Source: Kingdonia uniflora (lineage: Eukaryota > Streptophyta > Magnoliopsida > Ranunculales > Circaeasteraceae). From it: DNA of 64,000 bases. The position numbers and the translations under genes were made by a program. The notes below the pieces were generated by a model. That model was not told where the DNA came from. It made no database searches and saw only the letters and a program-made list of their open reading frames with translations. The stretch's first letter is position 1, and the number at the start of each line of letters is the position of its first letter. Positions 11,278 through 21,240 of the stretch are shown one piece after another. Location of the stretch: positions 1,488,001 through 1,552,000 of the forward strand of contig JACGCM010001161.1 in assembly GCA_014058105.1 (NCBI GenBank), written 5' to 3'.

Positions 11278-13020
11278 TTAGACCATATTTCTTTGGGAAT
11301 ACCAAGTATGTATTAGAGACCCACTGGATCCATATTTCAGATAGTATTCATGTGTTATCAAAATCAATGCTGGTGAGGGCCTCTGCTGCCATCCTAAATG
11401 CGATCCTCGTGCTTTCGAGGGTAGTTTTAATGTTGTTCGATATGTGGAAGACACAAAATATAGGATTACAAATGGAAACACCTTGGGTACAGCATTAATA
11501 ATTATGTTGTTCCTGTCAGAGATGATGACGAATCGAGTATCATAACCGTAGAAATTAGACCCAAACATCTCTATGAAGTATGTTCAACTTTAGATGGTCT
11601 CTAAGTCTGTTACTAAAAATGCAAGTGAAAAAATATGATTGTTTGGGTCAATGGTGATGGTTGTTAGTAGAGTCCCATGATATCTCCCTTTTAAAAAAGT
11701 TTTGTCAATCACAACAACGGGTCTCAATAGTTTATAAGTTTTTTTGGGATGACCAAAAACACCTTGTAAATCTCTTATCCTTACAACTCATAATTTGTAT
11801 GTTACTCACCAAATTCAGGTAAACTAATCTTACTTCTGTAAAACAGCTTGTAAGTAGTTGGTATGCGTGCTCAAAGCTGCCTCGCATCTAAAATAATTAC
11901 GTAAATCAAATGATAAACATTAAAGTACAAATGAGAAACATTGAAGTACAAATGATACAGTGAGTCGACCAAATGATATGTGATAAAATGATAAACATTA
12001 TTGTACGAATGACAGGTGATGGGGGAACAAATGACATATAAGATGATGATACCTCTATGTGGGCATTTTCTTTTGCACGCCAGGTAAGATTGTATGTTAC
12101 ATCAATATTGTGATTAATTTGCATATCATCAATAATTCTGGAAGGTTTGTAGTTTGGGTCTTTTCTCAGTTTTGTTTGATTATATAAGCGACCCATTTAC
12201 TAGACGTTGCTTTATACATGTTCCCACCATCAGTTTCTACTCGGATGCATGTATACATGGAGTAATAAGTACTTACTCTAAATAGGGCAGAACCGAGTAA
12301 TATTGTCGCGTAAATCCGTCAAGAGAAATTATGACATTTGCAACGTAACATAATTTTATATTCGTTGCTCAGAACGTGTACGAGATTAAACTTGTTTACA
12401 ACTGCATAAGCTCTTATGTGATTCTTGAGTATAATCTTATCTTCATATAGATCACCAATACTAAACTCTTTACTGAAGTCAGAGGGATCCTCCGTGTACG
12501 CAGCTGATTTGAACCCAAAATCTACGAGATCTTTTACCTATTTGGGTTGTGGCTCAAACCAAAATTCAGCCGAACAAATGAGAAATATGCTTCTTAGCAT
12601 GATACAAATTTGATAAGAAATGTTAAAACATACCTCACAAATGACAAATTTTGTGAACTTACCTGAAGGTTCAGTTTATCCAATTATAGGTTTGGGTTCA
12701 ATTGAAAGAGGAACATTAGTTAACATAGGTTTATTTGAAAGAGGAACATTAGTTAACATAGGTTCATTTGAGAGATAAACATTTGATTGAGAAATACTAG
12801 GTTTATTTGAGGGAGAAACATCAGTATGGGGAGTTTCAAAAGATTCATTTGATTGAGGAACATCATCTACTAAAGGTTCAAACCTACGTGGATCAAGCCC
12901 TTTGCCATTTGTTTTAGGATAACCCTTGTATTCAGGTTCATGATCAGGAAATGAGTTATGACACAAAGGTTCCCCCGCTTTGGTGGTGGACAACCCTTTA
13001 CCTGAACCAGTATCTTTAGT
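11278..13020 (-). pseudogene. decayed Mutator-like (MULE) transposase
   Basis: Read on the minus strand, fragments follow MULE order. A Ser/Pro/Asn-rich N-terminus (12676-13020) is followed by a MuDR-type DNA-binding domain at about 12240-12470 (VGDLYEDK-like, then RCKCHNFSWRIYATIL). Next come DPNYKPSRIIDDMQ and LTWRAKENA at about 12050-12160. The catalytic region contains a VVIDKTFLKG-type block near 11690 (frameshifted) and FVIISDRNNIIINAV at 11278-11568. Frame changes and stops are frequent. No terminal inverted repeats were found. The N-terminal end is cut off at 13021 by the duplicated block. Confidence 0.72.
12688..12792 (-). repeat. minisatellite in the MULE N-terminal region
   Basis: Three units of about 33-39 bp, with the core aaagaggaacattagttaac, encode the repeated peptide NVPLSNKPMLT. 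They expand the low-complexity N-terminus of the MULE reading frame. Confidence 0.7.
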
Positions 13021-13120
13021 AGTGGACATTTTTGTGTCTATTTTTGCAAACACTGTCAAGTTTCTTTCTTAAGAAGTTATTGTATACATGTTGAGTAAGT
13101 TTTATCTAATACTTATATTT

Positions 13121-14540
13121 TGTTAGGAGTTGAGTCCAGCACAAGGTGGGAACCCAACTAGGTTGGGGTGTCATACTGGACTCCTAACAAGCCCATAGGC
13201 CTTTATAGGGTTTATGGGGAGATTTTGAGTAGATATAGTTAACCTCATATTGGGTTATTCTTCTCTATAATACAGAACAACAGAACCTCTGAGGATATAT
13301 AAAGATATTATTCAATATATAAATTTCTATCTATTAATTGGTTCTTCTATGATATAGATTATCTAGACATAAATTGTATGATTAATACTTTTTTTTTCGA
13401 ATTAAAAAGTTATTTTTACTAATTTTTAACCCTTAATAAAGGGATTTTTTTAAACTAAAATAGTGATCGTTGTGGGGATCGGATTGATGCACAATTAATT
13501 TTGTTGCGTAGCCTATTCCACAATGATCACATTAGTATATGGTACGTCTCAGGGAGATGTTCCAATCATCGGGAAATTGGCGTTAAAACTGGGCAGTTCA
13601 CGACCAAAAAACAACATTCTTAGGTCATACTGACGTCACTAGGTTATTTATTTATTTAATATCTATTTATGACGTCATCAAACCTAATTTAGTGTTGGAG
13701 TGGCAATGATACATGGCAGTGGGACCCACCATGCTGACATAGCAGTGATACGTGTCTAGGACACGTGGCATGTATGGTCCACCATACTGACGTGGTAGTG
13801 ACATGTGTCAAGGACACGTGGCAGTGACATATCCAAGGACACGTGGTAGGATAGTAGCATGTTATGGGCATGACATGTGACTGTTAAGATCTGTGACACA
13901 TGGCAGTCCATTATTGGTGGCACGTGGCAGTCCATCATTGTTGCCACGTGGCAGTCCATCATTGTTAACACGTGGTAGTCAAACTTGATGACACGTAGCT
14001 GTCCAGATTGAGGGATACGTGGCACATTGTTTGACTCGGTCAAGACCAAGCTAGACCAGTCCAGGACCGGTTCAAATACTAAATTATCTCTAGAGAGCTC
14101 AATTTTTGGTCAAATTGAGTAAACAAAATTCTTATTGACCAGACTTACCCCATGGGGGGATCATTTTTTTAAAAATATTTGAAAAATATTTTTCAGGAAC
14201 GGGTGCCTTGTATAGGAAAATTGACTCATTTATATGTGATATAAGTAAATTAATTAATACTTATTTAAGTATCTTACAATAGCTAATATGATATTAATGG
14301 TATGCCCCTAGGATACTAATTATTATGATCAGGGATCATAAATAATATGAAACCAAGACTAATTTAGAATACGACTGGGAGTCATATCTAAATCACAGTT
14401 AATTGTCATGGACAAATAATTAGAGCTCCATTGGGAATTGACTTAGTCCTATTTTTAAAAACTTGGTGTCTGAAGAATAAATTTTACGTATCTAAGTACA
14501 ATTAGATGTTATATGATAATATTTAGAGGTATATATGCAC
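13121..14540 (+). mobile_element. copia element fragment A (partial LTR plus leader)
   Basis: It begins TGTTAGGAGTTG, the same start as the LTRs at 29316 and 36515. About 210 bp later it departs from the full LTR: the LTR 3' end and primer binding site are missing. The leader continues to 14540. The same internal deletion is present in copy B. No gag or pol. Confidence 0.85.
13690..14035 (+). repeat. G-box-rich degenerate repeat array in copia leader A
   Basis: Imperfect units of roughly 20-25 bp contain gacacgtggcagt. At least six carry CACGTGG, the core of plant G-box/ABRE sites. The same array occurs at 19525-19830 and, in shorter form, at 30070-30265. Confidence 0.75.
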
Positions 14541-14574
14541 CCTTTTTTTTAGACTAGAGGTAATCTGTGAACCG
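14541..14574 (-). mobile_element. truncated SINE copy (poly-A end only)
   Basis: A T-run followed by agactagaggtaatctg matches the poly-A end of the SINE at 20375-20603. It is cut at 14574 by the junction with the minus-strand Tat element. Confidence 0.75.
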
Positions 14575-14667
14575 ACTGCTGTAATTGCTATGCTTGAGTT
14601 GTTGTAGCTGGTTCAACTTTGATGGAGATAGTGTTATCGCAAGCTCGAGCCAATTTTTGGCTGCCTT

Positions 14668-15015
14668 TTATTCGTAGATCCCTCCTTTCCAGTCGAATCG
14701 TAATGCCTGATTGTATGTAAAGGGAATAACCTTCATGTTATGTAACCATGGTTGTCCCATGATACCCAGATAACGGGATTTGGCATTGATGACGTAAAAA
14801 ACTATGTTAAGTGTGACTGGTCCAGCTATGATGGGAAGGGTGATTTTTCCCATGCGTTCTTCCTCAGAGCCGTTGAATCCAGAGACATTGATGTCACTCG
14901 TTTCGACCTTATCTGTTAAGCCCATTTGGTCGATTGTACTCTGGAATAATAGTTCGAAGCTGCTGCCGGTATCTACCATCATCGTATGTAGAACTATGTT
15001 CTTTATCTTTAACAT
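14668..15015 (-). pseudogene. Tat aspartic protease (open fragment)
   Basis: A 115-residue open stretch reads MMVDTGSSFELLFQ, INVSGFNGSEEERMGKITLP and YLGIMGQPWLHNMK, with the retropepsin DTGSS active site intact. It ends at 14668 with a stop, followed only by linker sequence up to the break at 14575. It is better preserved than its counterpart at 1780-2200. Confidence 0.85.
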
Positions 15016-15084
15016 GATGATGAGAGCATCATGGTGTGGAAAGTTGACGTGACGAACGTCACAGTCTTCAAAAGAAATCCCAGT

Positions 15085-16736
15085 TTATCGATTGTTAGAT
15101 TCTGGCAGTAAACGAGCTTTTTTGTCTCCTATCGTCAGATCGTGGCATTGTCCAACGCGCCTACGTTTGGATCTGTTAGAGTTTTTGACCCTCTGAGTCT
15201 CGATGAAATACAAGTGTTTTTCTTTATTTGTTTCATCAACTTGGACGATCGTGGCGTCAGTCTTGTAGCTGCCATCTTTGTAACTTTCGATGTCAATAAT
15301 ATACTCAAGCATTCGATCATGTGCAAATATACTCTGGAGAAGAAATTTCAATGTAAAACATTGCTCTGTGTCATGATGTTAAATCTGGTGGTGAATACAG
15401 TACGGTTTTCCTTGTATGGGTGGAATAGTATTGGCATTTCAAAAGAATTGATCTTTTTGTAGCAGCGGGTATAAGTTTGCAAGAGTAGTTGTTAATTGTG
15501 GTATGCATGGAATTGAATTCTTGCGTCCTTGACGTGCTCGATCGTCATAAGTCTTGAGCGTTTCTTATCACCCCCATAGTCTTTACTGTTGTTATGAGGA
15601 CGCTCTTCGGGATGATCTTTGGTGGATAGAGTGATGCACTGAGACTTTGGTTTCTCAGTTGTCAGTCGCTCGAGGTCGATAAAATTGTTGACCTTCTCAA
15701 TCATATCCTCAGCGCATCACAAGTAGCGGATAAGGTGCTCCTTGATTCGTCCATCCACGAGTAGAGCATTAGTAAAAGCGGAGATTGTGATTTTCTTATC
15801 GAGGTTGTCAATTTTTTGAGCTAACCCAAAAATTTTCCTGGTGAACATCTCTAATTTTTCATCTGGTGCCTGCTTGAGGCTGAACAAAGAGTAAAGACTC
15901 TCCTCCTTGTCTTTATTGTGCAAATAGTTTTTGACAAACAGTTCGCAAAGTTATTCAAAAGTGAAGATAAATCCTTCATTGAGTGTGTGAAACCATCTTA
16001 GAGGTTTGCCTTTTAAACTGGTCGAGAAGAGACGGTAGAGGATGTGGTTTGATGTAGAATGTAGCCCCAAAGAATCCTGAAATTCTTGGATGTGCTCCAC
16101 AGAATCTTCCCCCTTGTATTTCTGAATCTTCAGAGTGTGAAAACTGGTGGGTACTTCCTCGTCCAGCAACTCTTGTGCAAGCGGTCTCTTCTGTAATTTA
16201 GTATAGTTGTTTCTTCCAGTGAGTATTTTAGCGTCTAACAGCTCTTTGATGCATTTGTCCACCTGTTCTGGAGTAAGATGTTGTCGAGACGTGACAGCTC
16301 GTCTTGTTGCTTGTCCTTCTGGTGGATTATGCTCTCCTGTTTCTTCGCCCATGCGGTCATAGACTGAAATTCAAGGTTTTTCTTTGTTTTGTTCCTCTTG
16401 TTGTTGCAGATAGATTATCGCTCCAGCGGGTAATTGTGGATTGACGTGACCTTGAGGTAGAACTGGTTCTTGAGCAATTTGGTGAAGTGTTAGATTTTTG
16501 CCTCAATTTCCCAAGCGATCATGGACTGATACCCTCAAGGTTGCAGGCAGAGCATTCCGTGGTCTCGGATTTACTGTTAATTGATCTTGAAGTGCTTTGA
16601 TCGTACTCTGCATGCTAGCGAGCTGTTTCTCTAGTTCTATTCGTCGTTTGGTTTCTGCTTGCATAGTAGTTCGTAGATCCGTCACTCCCTCAGCAGCGTC
16701 AGGCAGGACGTTGGGTGATTTTTCTAGATTTGCCAT
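15085..16736 (-). pseudogene. Tat gag remnant, minus strand
   Basis: Starting at ATG 16736 there is a coiled-coil N-terminus (ETKRRIELEKQLASM) that stops at 16503. The capsid-like core at 16352-15951 (KYKGEDSVEHIQEFQ, RWFHTLNEGFIFTF) stops after FTFE. It continues in pieces (NKDKEESLYSLFSLKQ, ISAFTNALL, MIEKVNNFIDLERL) down to NSNRSKRRR and LLPESNNR at about 15090. Four stops or frame changes break it. Confidence 0.85.
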
Positions 16737-16788
16737 CCTTCAAAAAATGAATAAGAAAACTGGATCAGAGAACACTGAGTGTATGCTT

Positions 16789-16810
16789 CGATTCTCACAG
16801 ACGATGCCAA
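16789..16810 (-). other. primer binding site, degenerate
   Basis: Read on the minus strand, TTTGGCATCGTCTGTGAGAA follows the LTR end. It differs at a few positions from the TTGGCGCCGTCTGTGGGAA motif that commonly follows the 5' LTR of plant Tat elements. Confidence 0.7.
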
Positions 16811-17464
16811 ATATAATAGCCTATTTTCGTATTGGACGAAGATAGCGCCTTACACCCTTGAAATATGGAATGTTTAGCTAAGAACTGAAAATAACCAACA
16901 CGTGATTTAGCATGGAAAACCCTTGAATTGGGTAAAAGAACCATGACCTCTCCTGAGGATTTTAGAAAGAGAGATATGTTTGTTGATGATTGCTAGTTAT
17001 TACATAGAGAGAGAAAGAGATGTAGAAAAGGTCTCTTAGAAGATCTCCAAGAAGCCTTTTTTCGATCTCTTAATCTCTATCTCTCTGATCCTATTTATAG
17101 GTCTTATAATATGACCGTTAGAACGTTACAATATATGAGTTTGATGAGTCTTTATGAGGTCTTTTGTAACGTCTTGATATCTGATAATTGTTGATCTTGT
17201 AACGGATCTCTTGCTGACCTTAGCTGTAACCTCGGACTGTTGGTAAAGATACGATCTCTAACGATGTTCGAATTGTTGATGGATATCCGAGTATCTTCTG
17301 CAGTGCGATGTTACTAGATGCTTCAATATCCCCAAACTGTAAATGAGGAAGTCTGTATTACAATCTGCTTGCTCTCAGTCATTGGTTAATTATCAGTGTG
17401 GTTATTCGAACTATGTGAGCTCGAATATCAGACTCAGTACGAGGATTAGAAATAAGCCCTTACA
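16811..17464 (-). repeat. 5' LTR of the minus-strand Tat element
   Basis: Read on the minus strand it starts TGTAAGGGCTTATTTC at 17464 and ends at the primer binding site. A TATA box (ctataaatag, plus-strand 17091-17100) lies in the right place. The start resembles the TGTAGAGACTTATCCC of the other Tat LTR. Confidence 0.75.
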
Positions 17465-17519
17465 TATATAGTTGCGAATAATGGTCATAATATGCAAGTT
17501 ATAGCAAATAACTCATTTC

Positions 17520-18893
17520 ATGGAATATTTTTATACAGTAAAATTGGTTGAGCAATGCCGAGTTTCTCCGCCTCAGGGTTTTGTCTCTGAAACATCTCTC
17601 CCTCCCACCCTCTTCGAGCAACGTTGGCTAGGACGGATCGCTCCTGTCCAACAACTCATTTTCTACTAACTCGACTGTTCCAAGACTCATTTCATGAATT
17701 CCATCCTTCCGAACCTTAAGAATTCGCTATCTCTCACACTTGAACATTTTTTCCCTCTTGCAGGAAATCTCATTTGGTCTCAACAATCCCATAATCCCGA
17801 AATCCTTTACGTTGAGGGTGACTCAATTTCCTTCATCCTTGCGGAGTCAGATTTTGATTTTAATCACCTTTCAAGTAACCATTCCCGAGATGTCAACAAG
17901 CTACTCGTACTTATCCCTCAAACATTACAATCAATTTCTAGTACACAAGTCCCTCTCTTGGCCTTGCAGTTAACACTATTTCCAAACTCAGGCCTATCCA
18001 TTGGGATGGCTATAAGTCATGTGATAGCGGATGGACGGACCGCTACCCATTTTATGAATTTTTGGGCATCAGTTTGTAAATTAGGTATTGGACATACGTC
18101 GTTTATGCCCCAGTCATTCCCATTGTATGATAGGGCCATGATTAAAGACCCCGATGGCTGAGAACTCATTTGCTTGAATACGTTCAAGAGCTATGGTATT
18201 TCGAGAGAATGTTTAAGTCTTCCAAATCCCCCTGAAGTTCCAAGTAAAACCATGCTAGCAACATTTGTTATGGGTCAATCTGAGATAGAAAAACTCAAGA
18301 AATGGGTATTAGCTCGAAACCTCAAGGAGAATATTTATTCGACGTTTGTAGTAACATGTGCCTATGTTTGGGTTTGTTTGATCAAAGCTTTGGGAGAAAG
18401 TCATGCAAGGGAACATTTTCTTTTTGCGGTAGATTGTAGGGCTCACTTTGAACCTGCATTACCCATAACATATTTTGGTAGCTGTATCCTAGGTTGTTTC
18501 AACTCCGCTACTAAGAGCGACTTAGCAGGAGAAGATGGGATTGCTGTGGCAGCAGAGGTGATCAGAAATGGGATTCAAGGAATGAAAGATGACGACGGAC
18601 TACTTAAAAGAGCAGCAAACTATTTTGCAAGTATTCAATCCTGCCAACCGGCTGGATCTGAGAGAATTCATAGCAGTGCTGGGTCGCCTCTTCTAAAAGT
18701 TTATGATACAGATTTTGGGTGGGGAAAACCAAAGAAATCCGAGGTTGTTTCAATCCGCGATACAAGAACGACAATATCTCTTGCAGAACGAAGCGATGGA
18801 CAAGTGGGGGTTGAGGTTGGATTGGCATTGAAAGAATCCGAGATGGACATTTTTGCGTCTATTTTTGCAGGCACTATCAAGTTCCTTTCTTAA
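17520..18893 (+). pseudogene. BAHD acyltransferase pseudogene (malonyl/aromatic acyltransferase-like)
   Basis: One reading frame runs from ATG 17520 (TVKLVEQCRVSPP, the usual N-terminus of anthocyanin/phenolic-glucoside acyltransferases) to TAA 18891. It is broken only by TAA at 17667 and TGA at 18159. The BAHD signatures are intact: the catalytic HxxxD as SHVIADG, YFGSCILGCF in the second half, and DFGWGKPKK near the C-terminus. At about 457 codons the length fits the family, and no frameshift was needed. Living relatives transfer malonyl or hydroxycinnamoyl groups from CoA to glycosylated flavonoids in the cytosol. A Tat LTR ends 55 bp upstream and a copia LTR starts 49 bp downstream, so promoter and terminator have probably been displaced. 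Two recent-looking nonsense codons with otherwise good conservation suggest late inactivation; stop readthrough or assembly error is less likely. Confidence 0.9.
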
Positions 18894-20406
18894 GGTATTA
18901 TTGTATACATGTTGTGTAAGTTCTATCTATTACTTGTATTTTGTTAGGAGTTGAGTCCAGCCCAAGGTGGGAACCCAACTAGGTTGGAATGTCCTACTAG
19001 ACTCCTAACAAGCCCTTAGGCCTTTATAGGGTTTATGGGAAGAGTTTGAGTAGATATAGATAAACCTCATATTGGGTTATCCTTCTCTGTAATACAAAAC
19101 AACAGAGCCTCTGAAGATATATAGAGATATTATTCAATACATATATTTCTATCTATTAATTGGTTCTTCTATGATATAGAATATCTAGACATGAATTGTA
19201 TGATTAATACATTTTTTTTTTTCGGATTAAAATGCTATATTTAGTGATTTTTAACCCTTAATAAAGGGTTATTTTCAAATTAAAATAGCGATCGTTGTGG
19301 AGATCGGATTGATGCACAATTAATTTTTTTATGTAGCCTATTCCACAATGATCACATCGGTATATGATACGTCTCATGGAGATGCCCCAATCGCCAGGAA
19401 ATTGGCGTTGAAATTGGGCAGTTCACAGCCAAAAAACAACGTTTTTAGGTCATGCTGACGTCACTAGGTTATTTATTTATTTTAAAAAAATTATTTAATA
19501 CCTATTTATGATGTCATCAGACCTAATCCATTGCTGGCATGGCAATGACATGTGGCAGTGGGACCCAGCAGTGAACGTGTCTAGGAGACGTGGCATGTAG
19601 GGTCCACCATACTGACGTAGCAGTGACATGTGTCAAGGACACATGGCAGGACAATAGCATGCCATGTGGCACGCATAGTGGATGCTTAGATCTGTGACAC
19701 ATGGCAGTCCATTATTGGTGGCACGTGGTAGTCCATCATTGTTGACATGTGGCAGTCCATCCTTGTTAGCACGTGGTAGTCAAACTTGATGACACGTAGC
19801 AGTCCAAATTGAGGAACACGTGGCACATGGTTTGACTCGGTCAAACCTGTCTAGGCCTTGACCCTGACTAAGCCAGACCGGTTCAGAACCGGTTCAAACA
19901 CTAAATTGGCTCTAGAGAGCTCAATTTTTTGTCAAATTGAGTAAAAAAAAATTAAAAAAATTCTTATTGACTAGACTTACCCCATAAGGGGCTCATTTTT
20001 AATTTATTTTTTTTGAAAAATATTTTTCAGGAACGGGTGCCTCGTATAGGAAGACTGACTCACTTATATGTGATATAAGTAAATTAATTAATACTTATTT
20101 AAGTATCTTATGATAGCTAATAGGATATTAATAGTATGCCCCTATGATACTAATTATTATGATCAGGGATCATAAATAATATGAAACCAAGACTAATTTA
20201 GAATACGACTGAGAGTCATATCTAAATCACAGTTAATTGTCATAGACAAATAATAAGAGCTCAATTGGGAATTGACTTAGTCTTATTTTTAAAAACTTGG
20301 TGTCTAAGGAACAAATTTTACGTATCTAGGTAGAATTAGATGATATATGATAATATTTAAAGATATATAGGCACTTTTTTTTTAGACTAAAGGTATCTGC
20401 TAACCG
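18841..20406 (+). repeat. duplicated block, copy B (partner 13021-14574)
   Basis: This is the presumed source copy. It contains the last 18 codons of the BAHD pseudogene, its 3' flank, the copia LTR start with the same internal deletion, the leader and the beginning of the SINE. The two copies differ by scattered substitutions and small indels, so the duplication is not recent. Confidence 0.88.
19525..19830 (+). repeat. G-box-rich degenerate repeat array in copia leader B
   Basis: Same arrangement as at 13690-14035, with repeated cacgtggcagt-type units. Confidence 0.75.
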
Positions 20407-20603
20407 TTAATTCCCGACTACATCCCCTAGGTGTCGTGCAATAGCCCGCAAACAACACGAACTGGGCAAACCGACGCACTAAGCTGGCGAGCTCATACCA
20501 ACCTCGAAGCCTACACGGAGATGGGAATCAAACCCTTGACCAACCTCTCGATGTCACACATGAGCACAAGGGACCAACCACTTAAGCTATTGGTAGTTGA
20601 TAG
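20375..20603 (-). mobile_element. tRNA-derived SINE with target site duplication
   Basis: On the minus strand this 229-bp insert carries a Pol III A box (TAGCTTAAGTGG, 20579-20590) and a B box (GGGTTTGATTCCC, 20523-20535). It ends in a poly-A run, seen as T's from 20375. The flanks are an 11-bp target duplication, tatataggcac (20364-20374) and tatatatgcac (20604-20614). The complete copia relative has the empty site with a single copy at about 30781-30792. No protein is encoded; mobilisation would need LINE machinery. Confidence 0.9.
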
Positions 20604-21240
20604 TATATATGCACTGATAACAACCTATAGTACCCTAAAATATTATTTCAAAGACATGCATAATTTACCTATCTTATGAAGCAGACTTCAGGGTGGGACT
20701 ACTTGTTAGCTAAACATCGAATACCCATCATATTCATAGCAAATAAGGTCATTTTGCTAGAATATACCAACCTTATAGAATTTTAGAGATTAGAACACCC
20801 TAGCTATTAAAATAAGGATCACAACATCTAGTGGTTTTGAATAGCTATCTTGGCTAAAACTCTATTAAAATGCACTTTAAGGTTAAGATTACCATTTTAT
20901 GGGATAAAATTAGGATTTGACGCTTAATAGGACCTCATGAATATAAAGCTATGAACATGGTTCGCCTACAAGTAATGATTGGGAATCATGTACTTCATTG
21001 CGTTATATATTATGAGCCATAAGTAATGATTTAAGATCATGTACTTAAATAGTATTTCATGAGTAATAGGATATAAACAAGGTTCACTTACAAGTAATGA
21101 TTAGGAATAACTGACTTGAATACTATGAATTACCTTTACGCACATAATGTTTATCAAGTACTACTATAGGTATTGATCTACATGCATAATAGATATTGGC
21201 AATACTCAGAACATTGAGTACCTCCCATAGTGTAACTCTA
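20604..21240 (+). other. copia B leader downstream of the SINE
   Basis: Non-coding and collinear with 30790-31283 of the complete element (shared gcactgata.caacctatagtacc start). It contains imperfect direct repeats around acaagtaatgattgggaatcatg (20965-21110). Confidence 0.7.

Larger units (their letters stand above)
13021..14574 (+). repeat. duplicated block, copy A (partner 18841-20406)
   Basis: The block matches 18841-20406 from end to end. It includes about 100 bp that in the partner are the last codons and 3' flank of the BAHD pseudogene, the same truncated copia LTR start, the same copia leader and the first 34 bases of the same SINE. It ends abruptly at 14574, where minus-strand Tat sequence begins. 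Because host-gene DNA is shared as well, this is a segmental duplication and not an independent insertion. Confidence 0.88.
14575..17464 (-). mobile_element. 5' half of a second Tat-lineage element
   Basis: On the minus strand the order is LTR (17464-16811), primer binding site, gag N-terminus, gag core and protease, then an abrupt end at 14575. RT, integrase and 3' LTR are absent. Gag and protease are clearly related to those of the plus-strand Tat element but differ enough to be a separate copy or family. The LTR ends about 55 bp before the start codon of the BAHD pseudogene. Confidence 0.85.

Noticed and set aside
13690..14035. CRISPR-like spaced repeats
   Set aside because: Units are degenerate, spacing is irregular and the genome is a plant; it is a retroelement leader repeat.
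13689..14049. Minus-strand Cys/His-rich ORFs over the G-box array
   Set aside because: Translation of a short repeat array within a retroelement leader; no independent support.
14541..14574. Independent SINE insertion in copia fragment A
   Set aside because: It is the same insertion as at 20375, copied by segmental duplication.
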